From Eupeodes corollae (lineage: Eukaryota; Arthropoda; Insecta; Diptera; Syrphidae): DNA of 64,000 nucleotides. Location: NCBI RefSeq assembly GCF_945859685.1, contig NC_079147.1:92806315-92870314 (forward strand), read 5' to 3'. This document shows positions 1-10,066 of this stretch, piece after piece; position 1 is the stretch's first letter; each line of letters begins with the position of its first letter. The notes beneath the pieces are model-generated. The model saw only the letters and a list, made by a program, of their open reading frames with translations, did not search any database and had not been told where the DNA came from. A program made the position numbers and the translations under genes.

Positions 1-311
1 TGAGATACAATTTTTGTAAGTGAATTTTAACCTAGCAAGTGTTTTGGCATGTTTTAGTCAGAATATAATAGAAATATTTAGCCTCTCCTTACCAATCCCG
101 TAGTTTTGGTTTTAATCCATTACTGAGTGGACTTCTCGTGGCGGAAGTCACGAATGATATGGTCAAAACTATGTTATACAAAAGAAAAAGTTATTATTTG
201 ATTAATCATTATCACTATTGTTTTGCAACCATAACAACCACTGGTCACTTCCTCCACAGGTTAAAATTATATTCTTTTTTTTTCGAGCTGTTAAGAGGTT
301 ATTAGGATCAG
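1..311. other. AT-rich sequence without recognised gene
   Basis: I see no coding region or recognisable repeat here. The minus-strand open frame at 202-423 is the antisense shadow of the Jockey-like fragment that starts near 312. Confidence 0.5.
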
Positions 312-1262
312 AGAAGTGAATTTCCGTTGTTATGAAGCCAACACCTCTGAAGAACACCGGAATAAGTTCAAACAAACTAGAAAGCACTGAATTGGACATA
401 TTCGACGAACCAAATATTTCCATGACCAGAAATTAAGGTAATACAAATTTTTTTTATTTGTTAAAACCGTACGAAACACAACGTCTTCCTCGGTTCCAAC
501 GCTCGTCCACAATAACATTCCCTTTGCAGGCTCGATTGATAAAGAAAATTTGCTTGAAGAACAGTTTGCTGTTAATTCGACACTACCATAGAGTGTCATG
601 AGTCCTTTTCCTGTTCTTGAGAGCGTAAAGGATTTAATGAGACAAATTTTCTTTCGCACTCGTATAGTTGGCAGAATACTGAAAGACCTTGACATACATA
701 AATCCACTGGCTCAGATAGTATTCCCTTATTATTTTGAAAAGGGGTTCTTCAACGCTGGCAAAACCATTGCGTAAGCTTATCTATATTTCCTGCTCTACA
801 GCTCTATTTCCGAGCGGATTGAAAACAGCATTTTTACAGCCTGTTCCTACAACAGGTGAATCCGCCTCCCGCTCTAACTATCACCCAATTTCACTCAGGC
901 CCTTCTTTCCACTCCCTTCTTTCCAAGATCATGTAAACGCTGATTAATTATCAGCTTAAGAAATATCTCGAAGAACTGAAGCTTCTCATTAACAAGCAGT
1001 TTGGCTTTCCCAGCAATAGTTCCACTGGTGATTTCATGGCTCATCTCACCGAACATTGGAATAAATCTTAACATCGTTTTGGAGAAAGTAAGATTGTTGC
1101 ACTTTATTTTTCAAAGTCATTTGATAGAGTTTGGCACCAAGCCTTTCGAACCGTTCAATACAAGTTGGATTTATGGACTGTTCATTGTTGATTTTCCTTC
1201 TTATGTGTCCTCCTGACTATCCAGAAAACTTAGCAAATGGAAGTACCATAGATTGGATTGGA
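312..1262 (+). pseudogene. Jockey-like non-LTR retrotransposon, copy 1 (linker and N-terminal RT)
   Basis: Decayed piece of a LINE polyprotein (endonuclease plus reverse transcriptase; the intact enzyme copies its RNA at a nicked target). It runs in the same order as copies at 7.3-8.8 and 10.1-12.4 kb. First comes the endonuclease-RT linker (312-430), then a segment with the RT entry motif DIHKSTGSDSIP (about 690-730), then GLKTAFLQPVP (about 820-850), then the RT block around SKIMETLINYQLKKYLE-like sequence (about 925-975) and the motif A region near 1,110-1,140. Reading needs many frame changes and has stops. The endonuclease and everything after RT motif A are missing. It keeps about 300 bp of linker (roughly 430-740) that copy 3 has lost. 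The Jockey assignment rests on domain order and RT motifs; a related clade is possible. Confidence 0.7.
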
Positions 1263-2215
1263 ACACATCATCTGCTCCCTGTCCAGATTTTTTTTTTTTT
1301 TTTTTTTGTCTGAAGTCGTGCTGGTAGGCTTCGAAAAGTATTTAATTTTTCACGACAGTTTCGCGATTAGCGCCAGGATCAAATTATTTAAGTTTTTCAA
1401 CTAACACTTTATATGCGTTTGCTTTTAGTACCCGATTGCAATATTCGTTACCTTAGACACACCACAATACCGGTAAACTTTAATAAAGCTCAATAAATTC
1501 AGTCCAAAATATTTTTTCCTCTTGTTTATTCATTGTTTACTCTATGAAAATTGTCATTGGTTTGAGCAAAGTTCAATACACACCACACAAACATGTTTGT
1601 GCGGGTACGGAAAATTCAAATTTTTTTGATTTTGTTCAAACCGCTTGCTCAAGCACGCATAATCGCTACACACTACTCAAACAGTTTGCACAAACATTTT
1701 TACAACAACAAAATGCCCTATAGCCTATTTTATGGACAAATCTATTGATATTTCAGCTAAACCCGATTTTTGTTTTTGCAAAAAACGCTCCAAAAACTAG
1801 AAATCTTGTTTTTTTTCTTTGAATATTTTTGTAGCTCTAAAAAGAACTTTAAAAACGCTTAAGAACATTTCTATAATGAACGTTCTAAAACGTTTATTAA
1901 TGGGTAGCGAACTTATTACGCTTAAAATGCTTTTAAAGCGTAAAGGAAGAATAAAAAATCGAATCAGCCAGAACCCGCGAAGCGGGCCACCCACAGGTGC
2001 TTTTATTCAAAAAAGCATATACTCTAAGCTGGATTAAAACAAATTTGTATTGTTTAATAATGCTATGCTAGTGAAGAAAATTTCAATGTTAATTTATCTC
2101 TTCATAAATATTCGGTTGTCCTGAAAAGGACGGATTGGGTATCATCATTTCTGAAGAACAGCGTACCTTCTAAGCGAGGATGAGGTTATGTGAAAGATTT
2201 TTGAGGAACTGCACT
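1263..2215. other. Non-coding AT-rich stretch with poly-T tract and small hairpin
   Basis: A poly-T run lies at about 1,288-1,307. The palindrome-like CAAACATGTTTG lies near 1,590 among repeated caaac/gtttg words. A perfect 5-bp-stem hairpin CCCGC-GAA-GCGGG sits at 1,974-1,986, followed by GCCACCC, in an otherwise very AT-rich context; such GC hairpins occur near Helitron-type ends, but nothing else supports that here. The open frames on both strands at 1,797-2,037 overlap each other and have no recognised motif, so I treat them as chance. Confidence 0.4.
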
Positions 2216-2221
2216 TTTTCA

Positions 2222-3370
2222 ACCGATGTTCTCCTGCTCAGAACCCTCTGGAGCTTCTCGTTCCTCTTCATGGCCTTTGTTGTTGTTCACTTGAAGCCGC
2301 TCCCGTTGTCCAGAACTCTGGCTTGTAGTGTGGTCTTGATCTGGAATTGCTAATGTAATTGTTTTTGAACCACTTTGCCAACGGCTTAGATTCAGTGAAT
2401 TCCAGGGCTCCAAATGCTGCCTCGTAATAAGTCATTACTTCATCTGGATGTACAAATGCCAGTGCCTTAAGAATTCGCACTTCCATTGCAAAGCTTTCAT
2501 TTTGTCCATATTTGATTGGAAAGCCCAAATTTCGGACTTTCCGACAAATTGTTTGTCCGAAATGAAAAACTCAGCCGTTTGTTTGGGTGATTGGAAAGAA
2601 TGTTTGGCGGAGCTTATTATTGCCACTTCAAAATCGGATATGATTCGTTCTGGACTTAAAGGTTTATTGAAATCACAAGCGCATTTCGGGCGTTGAAGCT
2701 AGAATTCGTCATATTCCTCCTTTGATTTTCGGGTCATGAGGCAGTCCAGAGGAACAACAATTTCATCTATATGGCTATGCACTGAAAACAGTTGCCCCAT
2801 AATCATTGGAACAACCAGAAACGTGCCATCAACTAACCAGCACGTTGACTTCGAAAGTAGCTAGATCGTCTGATTTTTACAAAGCAGGATGTTTTCTCCA
2901 CCCAGGTATATGTCCTCTGAAAGTACAAAAATCTCACCTTCAGAAAACTTGATGTGCTCTTGAATGTAAATTTTTTCAAGCATGGTCGGCTCCTTAACAA
3001 GGCTTTGACGCACTCGTTGAATCCTCATTTTTTGAGCGGCCTTTGAGGGAAGCCTTGTACGACAAGCGGGCTCGACCATCATCACTGAGTTCCTGATTAT
3101 TATACTGGAAGGAAGTGTCTCTTAGGCTCTCAGCTTAATTTGGTTGTTGGCTATTTGCACTTCCTTTTGGAAGGCCAAAGGAGCTTGAGTGTGTTCGGTA
3201 ACTTTATTGTTACTAACCACCACGTCGCCAACATCGACTGTGTGAAGACTTGCGGTACACCACAACGACTTTCACTCAGCACAACACCAGAAGCTTTTTT
3301 CTCCCCTTTTTTCTCCCCAAGTGGAAGAGGTTACCATGTTTTTCAATTTTTCTTCCAACTTTATTGGAGC
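2222..3370 (-). pseudogene. MULE-type transposase with FLYWCH zinc finger (decayed)
   Basis: Remnant of a Mutator-like (MULE) DDE transposase, which in the intact form cuts and moves its own element in the nucleus. In minus-strand order there is a FLYWCH-type zinc finger (about 3,360-3,175), with frames giving FWCCAE, the word TASLHT from 3,240-3,270, and NNKVTEHTQAP at its end. A linker with EKIYIQEHIKFSEG follows (about 2,970-2,925). Then comes the catalytic start VDGTFLVVPMIMGQLFSVH (2,840-2,780), whose DGTF carries the first catalytic Asp. After LSPERIISDFEVAIISS (second Asp in SDFE, about 2,660-2,610) comes the helical block GFPIKYGQNESFAMEVRI (about 2,530-2,475) and ALAFVHPDEV. The reading frame changes at least four times and a stop follows EEYDEF. 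The third catalytic acidic residue is not identifiable. No terminal inverted repeats were found. Confidence 0.78.
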
Positions 3371-3374
3371 TTAC

Positions 3375-4680
3375 AACCAAAAGACAGAAGAAAATATTGA
3401 CTTTAAAACAAATTTAAAAAAAACTTAAAGATAAAAACTTGACAATTACATTCACCTGTAAAGTTTCGTGAAGCATTCAGTTTTATAAGAATTAATATGA
3501 TAGAAAAGAACGCGTTTGCAACACAAAATTATTATATTCTAAAATTTAAAGAGGGTATATAAAATCACTGCCATCACTTATTTTTAGGTTAACTTTCAGA
3601 ATTCTTCACTTTTGAAAATCACACCGATTTAATGTGATTAATTAAGCATTTTCAAGCTTTTTGCTCTAGGATTCACAAAATTTCACAATTTGAAAAATAA
3701 GACACAATCAAATATTAACTCTACATATTTGGGCATTTCCGAAATCTATTTTTTAACAATTTTTCACATAGAAAATCACTAATTTAAACATACATATTTC
3801 ACTGTTTTTATTGTTTTTTCACTGTTCTTCTGATTTTTACGATTACGATGAATTATTGATTAGTGTATGTAACTGAGAACTACAAAGTACGAACCATGAA
3901 AAAAGGACGAATTATAGTCAAATTTTACACAAAATATCACCTTTGAAATTTGAGATTTTAATTACTACAACACGCAACCAATTGACAACACAAATTTGTT
4001 GCGTATAAAAATTAAAAATTTGGAAAATTTTAGAACTATTGATTATTAACCTGGAATATAAAAGTACATATTTTAAGGAACGAACAAAATATGGGTTTCA
4101 AATACAAATATTGCACACACTAAATGAAATAACATACTTAATCCATTTGTTTTGGTCCTTAGAATTTCTGTGTACGAAAACTATTGAACTTAGAACAAAA
4201 ATGTCAAAGGAAAGAAAAATATTGGAATTTACCGCAGCATTATATAAAGATCTCTAGGGACAAAGATTTTCACTTTTTGAAAGTTTTTTTTTTTTTAAGA
4301 TAATTGTTTTTGAAATTAGTTTCACTCTTTACAATTTTTTTTAGCCCTAAGAAGAACATTTTAACTCTCCATCTCTGAAAATTTTAAACACTTAAATGAA
4401 ATTTTAAGCGTTTAAAACCTTAAAACTTAGCCAAATTATATCCAAGCGATAATGTGATTTCCGGAAGTTCTTAAACGGTTGAACACTATTATAAGCGTTC
4501 TAAACTCCAAACTCAAAATGTCTTAAAATTTCCTTTACGCATCCAAGTAATCTTGCTATTCCCGAATGATGAGTACATCCTAATCAATGCTTTACCTACC
4601 ATAATCCATACTTACAACCAGCACAACTCACTCTCTACCAACCTTTTACAGGAGCATCCATGTCCGACCACCTTTTAACG
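3375..4680. other. AT-rich sequence without recognised gene
   Basis: Long AT-rich intergenic stretch. The plus frame at 4,039-4,257 (72 codons) has no recognisable motif and typical AT-driven composition. Around 4,320-4,560 the words ttaaaa and aagcgtttaaaa recur, as they do loosely at 1,820-1,960. This may be an old degraded repeat, but I cannot define its ends. Confidence 0.4.
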
Positions 4681-4684
4681 AATC

Positions 4685-5186
4685 CCGCTGTTTTCTTTTT
4701 GTAAGAAAACTGTCAATTTTCTCAAAATTTGTCCGAATGTTGAAAAGAATCCATAATCTCAAAGTTTTGAAGAGATATTTAAGTCGAAAATCAATTTTTA
4801 CCAACTTTGAGTAATGTTTTTGTTAAGCTTTTATTTTTTATACAAAACTGTCAATTCGATTTTTCTCAAAATTTTACCAAAATTCAAAAACGTTTTTCCA
4901 CGTTGCACGAAATCGTTTCAGAGATAAAATGATTTTTTGTTCATAAAATTTTCGGGGTAACAAATATTTGTTTTCAGTTTTTTTATGATTTATAAAAAAA
5001 CCCGTTAATTGGATTTTTTACAAAAATTATTTGTTTAGTATCACACTACGTACACACGCACGCACATCATCTTTCTAAAAATCTTTTATTTCAACTCTAG
5101 GGACCTAGAAACGTCAAAAAATGTCAAAATCATCAATTCGACAAATCGGAACGATTACAATAACTTCCTATGGGAAATTAATAATC
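4685..5186 (+). repeat. Family A repeat, copy 1 (3' part)
   Basis: Right-hand part of the abundant repeat family. It contains the AT-rich module with fttaccaacttt-type words (about 4,680-4,900), the ACGT-rich stretch cgtacacacgcacgcac (about 5,048-5,065), the block with gactctagggacc-like sequence (about 5,093-5,110), and the end tacaataacttcctatggg, which forms the terminal hairpin AACTTCC-TATG-GGAAaTT. The last stem base is mutated here. The left end is missing. Structure and interpretation are given under the full copy at 38,861-39,962. Confidence 0.75.
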
Positions 5187-5639
5187 AACATGTAAATATC
5201 AATCAAAGACTTCATTACTGATTTTGAAATAACATATGTAATATATAGTGCGAGGAAATTATCTCAGATTTCCTAGTTTTCGTCCAGGATTCGAAGTTTT
5301 CTAATAAAATGTCGTTAATGGTTTGAAGAAATAGTTCCCGAGGCTTGGGATTCCGGTTCCTCTGTAGGGTTTGTCTGGATTTCATTATTTCCGAGATAGA
5401 TCTTATTCCACCTGAAGTTTATGGCTCCATCTGAATCTCCTCCTCAATATCACATAGTTTGGTAGGCGCAAGATTGTCCATATTAGGTTAAGTATCTGTA
5501 ATATCAACTTCTTTTGATGCCAAAAAATCGTGGTCTTGAAAGATATTTCTATAAAATAGGCATATTCATGTCGAAGAAAAACGATTAACTACGATTTCTC
5601 CATCAGTTTGAGTCTAAAGGAAGGTTCAACCGAATAGAT
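5187..5639. other. Unassigned sequence, possibly the C-terminal part of the neighbouring pogo-like remnant
   Basis: Somewhat less AT-rich than its surroundings. On the minus strand several short frames can be read (for example one with NNEIQTNPTEEPESQASG near 5,400-5,330), lying downstream of the DDE-like block at 5,640-5,860. It could be the tail of that transposase or of its transposon, but I cannot prove it. Confidence 0.3.
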
Positions 5640-5865
5640 GAATTAAGTGTGATAAGGCTTTTGTGTTATTGATAAGGATAACCCATCGTCGAACTTCTAA
5701 AGTTCATTACTTTTTTAAGGGTCCCTTATGAAGCGGCTGTATTTTATATCTTGAATGGTCTACAATCTCTATATGTTCTGGCCATCCATTATAAGCAGCA
5801 CCGATGATGATGAGGATAGTTTGACCGATTCCAAAAAGGGTTTGCACCATCTAGTATTTACTAAT
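5640..5865 (-). pseudogene. Possible pogo/Tigger-like (DDE_1) transposase fragment
   Basis: On the minus strand near 5,860-5,740 a short block reads as RWCKPFLESVKLSSSSSVLL followed by IMDG and, after a one-base shift, PEHIEIVDHSR. The pattern of a hydrophobic run ending in Asp-Gly, then a small polar stretch and a helix, is that of the second catalytic Asp region of DDE_1 transposases of the pogo/Tigger/jerky group. The expected His after Asp-Gly is lost at the frameshift, and the later LPPHTSH-like motif is not visible. Only about 40 residues support the call; a different DDE family is possible. Confidence 0.35.
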
Positions 5866-5879
5866 ATGTATTATTTAAA

Positions 5880-7320
5880 CTAATTATTATATTTTCTCAA
5901 GGTTCCCTACCAGCAATTGAAGACTTTAATGAACTAAACTTTGGGTGAAGATTTTCTTACTGATACAGGAAAAAAATTACAAGTAGAATGTTTTACTTTT
6001 GATATATCTCGAAGAAAAATTTAATAAGCAAAAAAGATAGGGTAGGCAATGCTATAGTGAATTATTATTTTTTTATATTATCTCAAAGAAAACGCAATCA
6101 AGTGGAAAACTAACGAATCAGCAACGGAAATAAACTAACTTTCCAAATCTACCCATGAGACCCGTCCGTGGTAACGTCAGGACGGAAAAAAATTGAAAAG
6201 AAAACTTATACCTAATAAAACTATAACATTCCCATAGTTTCAGGCGCTGGGATCTTATTCAAATCATTTTCCCCCAAAAGTTTAAGCTCGTAGGGGAATT
6301 TGAGGTTGTGTTTCTGTCATGTTAAAGTACATGAATGTAACTTTTGATTTTTTTTTTCGTAAACGTAATGCATATGGATATGTACCTTCATACGCATCTT
6401 TTTAAGGATTTATTTTTACTGAAGACAGGGAAGCCTAGGATAATAATTGTCTTGCTTTTGGCAAATGAATAAGAAAAAATATGAAATAAATTCTCAAATG
6501 ATTGTCAGCCACATCCTTTCAAAAACTTGTTGATGATTTTTTGTTTCCCGAGATGAAATCTCCAAAGTGTTGTTATGGAAAAATGTGCGGGCTCGAGTTT
6601 TGTTTTTTTCATTTCATAATTCAATTTTGCCACCATATCTCATGGTACCATTCATTTAATGGTAGTTTAGAAAACCGAAATAAAAAGAACAATGAAAGAG
6701 CAGTGGTGATTTTCTCGGAAATCGGAATGAAAATTTTGCTGATAGGGATGATTCAATGGTTGTGGAATTCTTCAGATGGGATTTGAATTGACTGACACAA
6801 CTACAAGTTTGAATAAAAAAGACAATAGGAAAAAATTGTTTGCATGGAAGAAATAGACAAAAAACTCAATTCTCTTATTCCTATTTCTATAATAAATTCA
6901 GCTGGTGCTTATCATTCTGATATTTTGGGGCCATCAGCGTGTTTTCCAATGAAATGTTCAACATATTGTGAGTATTTTTGTTTTTAAATTACAAACGAAT
7001 TGAAATTTAATTTGTTTAGTATGCGGTAGAAGCTAAAAAATTCAAACAAAAGTCGATGAGCAAACGACGTCATGGATGGTTTTAGATAGAAATCTTTAAA
7101 ACTTTTCTAATGGGTTTTCTTGGCCTTAATGCAAATCTGACTTCAAAATAATGTTCGAGTAATACGTCAGGTTTTTGAGATATTACTTTTTAAAATTCGA
7201 AAGCTTTTTTCCAATGAAATCCGTAATGGTTTTAAAAATCTTTAATGCTTTTTTTCAATATTAAGTTAAAAAATAATCTTGATAAACTGTTAGATTTCAG
7301 TTTTGGCACTAAGTGAAGGT
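5880..7320. other. AT-rich sequence; one unrecognised 94-codon frame
   Basis: Mostly low-complexity AT-rich DNA. The longest frame, 6,502-6,786 (+), encodes 94 residues rich in Phe, Ile, Lys and Asn with no motif I recognise and no neighbouring exon-like structure. Its composition matches random translation of AT-rich DNA. No repeat ends were identified. Confidence 0.4.
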
Positions 7321-7324
7321 AAGA

Positions 7325-8810
7325 ATATCGATCCCACTGCATTTCGCATGATTTTGGTGCAACTTTTCTTCTCCTACCATGGCTTTGCCTGCTTGCCATA
7401 TACATCAGGAATGATGTTCCTCACCAGTTCTTTCCACAAAATGGTCTCTGCACCATTTTTTTTTTTAAATTGTGTTCACTATTGCTTCCTTTATCACAAC
7501 CCTAATCTTAACAGAGTGTCAACTTGGGGTGAAATTAATGCTTTATCGGATATCATTTAATTGTTTCACCCTATCCTCGCACTGAAATCGTTTTTACGGG
7601 TGATTCCAATTTCAATATAAAGAGGTTATAAGGGGTTCAAGAAGGTAAGTTTCCATTTTTTAAGGCCATTCCAACTGAGGAAAACAAGAATAATCTCAAG
7701 CAAGCCAGGAAGGTCTATAACGCTCATATTCGACGAGCCAAATTTGTACATGACCAAAACTTACTGCAATGTCATAAAGGCAGTACAAATGTTTGGTCAT
7801 TCGCAAAAAACATAAAAACTTCTTCCTCTTCCTCGGTTTCATGCTAGTTGTCGATGGTCCTCCATTTGCTACCTCTCTCGAGACAGCCGCCAATTCAAAG
7901 CTGTTGTCATTGAGCGCATAAGTGATTCTATTTGGCTATTCTTTTTTCGAAATTGTAATGTGGCGGAAATTCTACAAGATGTCAACATGCATAAATCTGC
8001 TGGTCCGAATGGTATCCCCGCAATTGTTTTAAAGAGGTTTTCTGGAAAAACCACTGTGCTGCTCCTCAGATCCCGTTCCAAATGGATGGAAAACAGCATT
8101 TGTCCAGCCCCTCCCAAAAAAAGGAATCTTCCTCACCCTATAATTATTGACCAATTGCACTTAGTACGTCCTTTCTCTTTTCAAAGGTCATTTAAACCCT
8201 GATTAATTATCAGCTCAAGAAATATCTCGAAGATCAAAACCTTTTTAATGACAGACAGTACGACCTTTGCAGCAAAATGTCCACTGATGATCTCATGGTT
8301 CATCTCACCAAACAGTGGAGCAAAGTAAGATTATTGCACTTGATATTTCTAAAGCTTATCGGAAATGCGTGCTTTCGATTTTCATGAATACCTCCTTCGC
8401 TATGTAAATAATTACCTTTCGCGTCATTCAATTCAAGCAGCATTGGATGGATTCAAGACTGAAAATCACAATATAAATGCTGGTGTACCCCAGGGTTCTG
8501 CTCTATCTCCAACATTATTTCTCATTTTATTATTAATCTTCTGTCTGCAACTTACAATGCAATACATTGTTTTGCTGACAATAGTAGTCTTAGCTTTTCA
8601 TATACGTTTTCAGACTCACATCCCTCTTCCTCGAATGTGGAACGAAAAAATATGATATGGTCATAAAATTCCGACCTAATGTTCGGTGGTACAATGGGAA
8701 ATAAACGCGTGGAATGTAATGCTTCACAAACCCAATTCTGTCTTGTATCGTTAAAGTTAGATATAATCCCTTTCCATAGATTGAACTTGCATTGAGGAGA
8801 CTGTATATAC
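7325..8810 (+). pseudogene. Jockey-like non-LTR retrotransposon, copy 2 (EN-RT)
   Basis: Second decayed member of the family. Endonuclease remnants appear at about 7,470-7,610 (CFLYHNPNLNRVSTWGE, then a TGDSNF stretch where copy 3 has TGDFNV). The linker is at 7,640-7,960. The RT entry motif HKSAGPNGIPAIVLKR is at about 7,988-8,036. RT motifs are spread over 8,080-8,700, including NINAGVPQGSALSPTLF (8,470-8,520) and the catalytic box HCFADNSSLS (8,562-8,592), whose second Asp is Asn. The end near 8,760-8,800 retains the palm/thumb region corresponding to a DGTSI-like stretch. About 900 bp of C-terminal sequence seen in copy 3 are absent. Stops and frameshifts occur throughout. Confidence 0.75.
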
Positions 8811-9735
8811 CGATAATCTCCGTATGTGTTTAGTTTTGAATGCCTTTAGTTTTCCATTCTCGTCACATTTTGAATATTTTAAAAACTACAAAACAACGAA
8901 CGTTTTTTACAACAAACGTCGTCATTATTTTTAAAAAGAGGAACATAACTCACTATCTAAACTAACAATTATTTCTGTAGAGTTGACTTTTGATTTTTTG
9001 ATTAACTTCAGAATTGGCGGACCTTGTAAGCCAATGCGAAAACGCACTGAAGCCGAAATTTGTTAATTTTTTCTTGGCGAATTAAAAAAGGTATTTCTGT
9101 AGTCGTTTTATTGCTTAAAAGCTAAAATGGACTCCACCACTTTTTCACTCAACAGCATATTTTTGATGAACGAAACAATGTTTTGAAGCCAACGTGCATC
9201 CAAATAAATGGATAAAGATGCAAAAGCAAATATTAAAGAACCACTCTTTTTTTTGCCTTTGTATGTTGCACATTTATATTAAATTATATATAAATAAAAA
9301 TAAATGTATTCAAGGTCCATTACCTGTATATTTATTTTTCAGAATTAAAATAAATAATAATTATTATTATCACATTGAATTAATTGCAAGTGAGGTTGTT
9401 TTTTTGTTGATTATTTTCAATATTAAATACTTCAATTCATCTGGATTGTAAAGTTCCATTTTCATTTTAATAATAATAACAAAAGCACGTTGATGGTTCC
9501 AATTTTATTAATATATTTATATGTAAACCATTAAAAATAAATGCATGCAAAATATTGAAATACTTAATGGCTTGTGAAATTTAATTTTTTAAAGAGCGTT
9601 TAAGTGCTTGTTTTATTATTTATTGCTAACACAAATAATACGTAAAAGGAAATGTTTTTATCAAGCTTCTGATCAATCATTTATAATTATGTAATATGTT
9701 GTAAATAATTCAAAAGGTTTTTTCTCAATGTGTTC
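8811..9735. other. AT-rich intergenic DNA without recognised gene
   Basis: No motif-bearing frame. Two short near-inverted words, aacgaacgttttttacaac and caacaaacgtcg, lie around 8,895-8,930. The rest, especially 9,190-9,700, is very AT-rich. The plus frame at 9,194-9,451 is Lys/Asn/Ile/Tyr-rich and looks like chance. Confidence 0.4.
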
Positions 9736-9737
9736 TC

Positions 9738-10060
9738 ATGGTGACAAGAAAAAAAACCTATGGCAACGTTGTTAATATTTCCATCGATAACTATTATACC
9801 GATGGACTAAAAACTTCTGTTCAAATACGAAGGCTCTCCTGGAAATTCGATGGGATCGACTGGGCAAAGAGCATGAAAACTGCGATATTTACTATGGTGA
9901 CTGCTACCGAGAAAACGAACAACGCTTATTATACATATTTTTATTATATGCGGCTTTGTCATTGGAGTCAGACTTAAGCAACAAGTCTTGAGCTATAGGT
10001 GCATTAACGAGCGCCTCATGACCATCCTCATGGGAGCCAGTAAAAGTTGTCCACACTTCT
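9738..10060 (+). pseudogene. Possible R1/LOA-like non-LTR remnant (RNase H start plus 3' domain)
   Basis: The frame at 9,738-9,977 begins with a stretch containing YYTDGLKT (about 9,792-9,815). This resembles the YTDGSKT start of the RNase H domain carried by R1/LOA/I-type retrotransposons. In another frame, about 9,830-9,935, a block reads LLEIRWDRLGKEH then CDIYYGDCYRENEQ, resembling the Cys-rich C-terminal region of such elements. The join would need an internal deletion. The fragment lies directly before Jockey-like copy 3. Support is weak compared with the fragments at 34.8 and 42.8 kb. Confidence 0.3.
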
Positions 10061-10066
10061 TGGAAC

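Noticed and set aside
330..707. Minus-strand 125-codon frame as a gene
   Set aside because: Antisense shadow of the Jockey-like copy 1; the plus strand carries the recognisable RT entry motif.
3140..3400. Plus-strand 86-codon frame
   Set aside because: Antisense of the FLYWCH zinc-finger region of the MULE remnant.
7696..8117. Minus-strand frames of 65 and 82 codons
   Set aside because: Antisense of Jockey-like copy 2.
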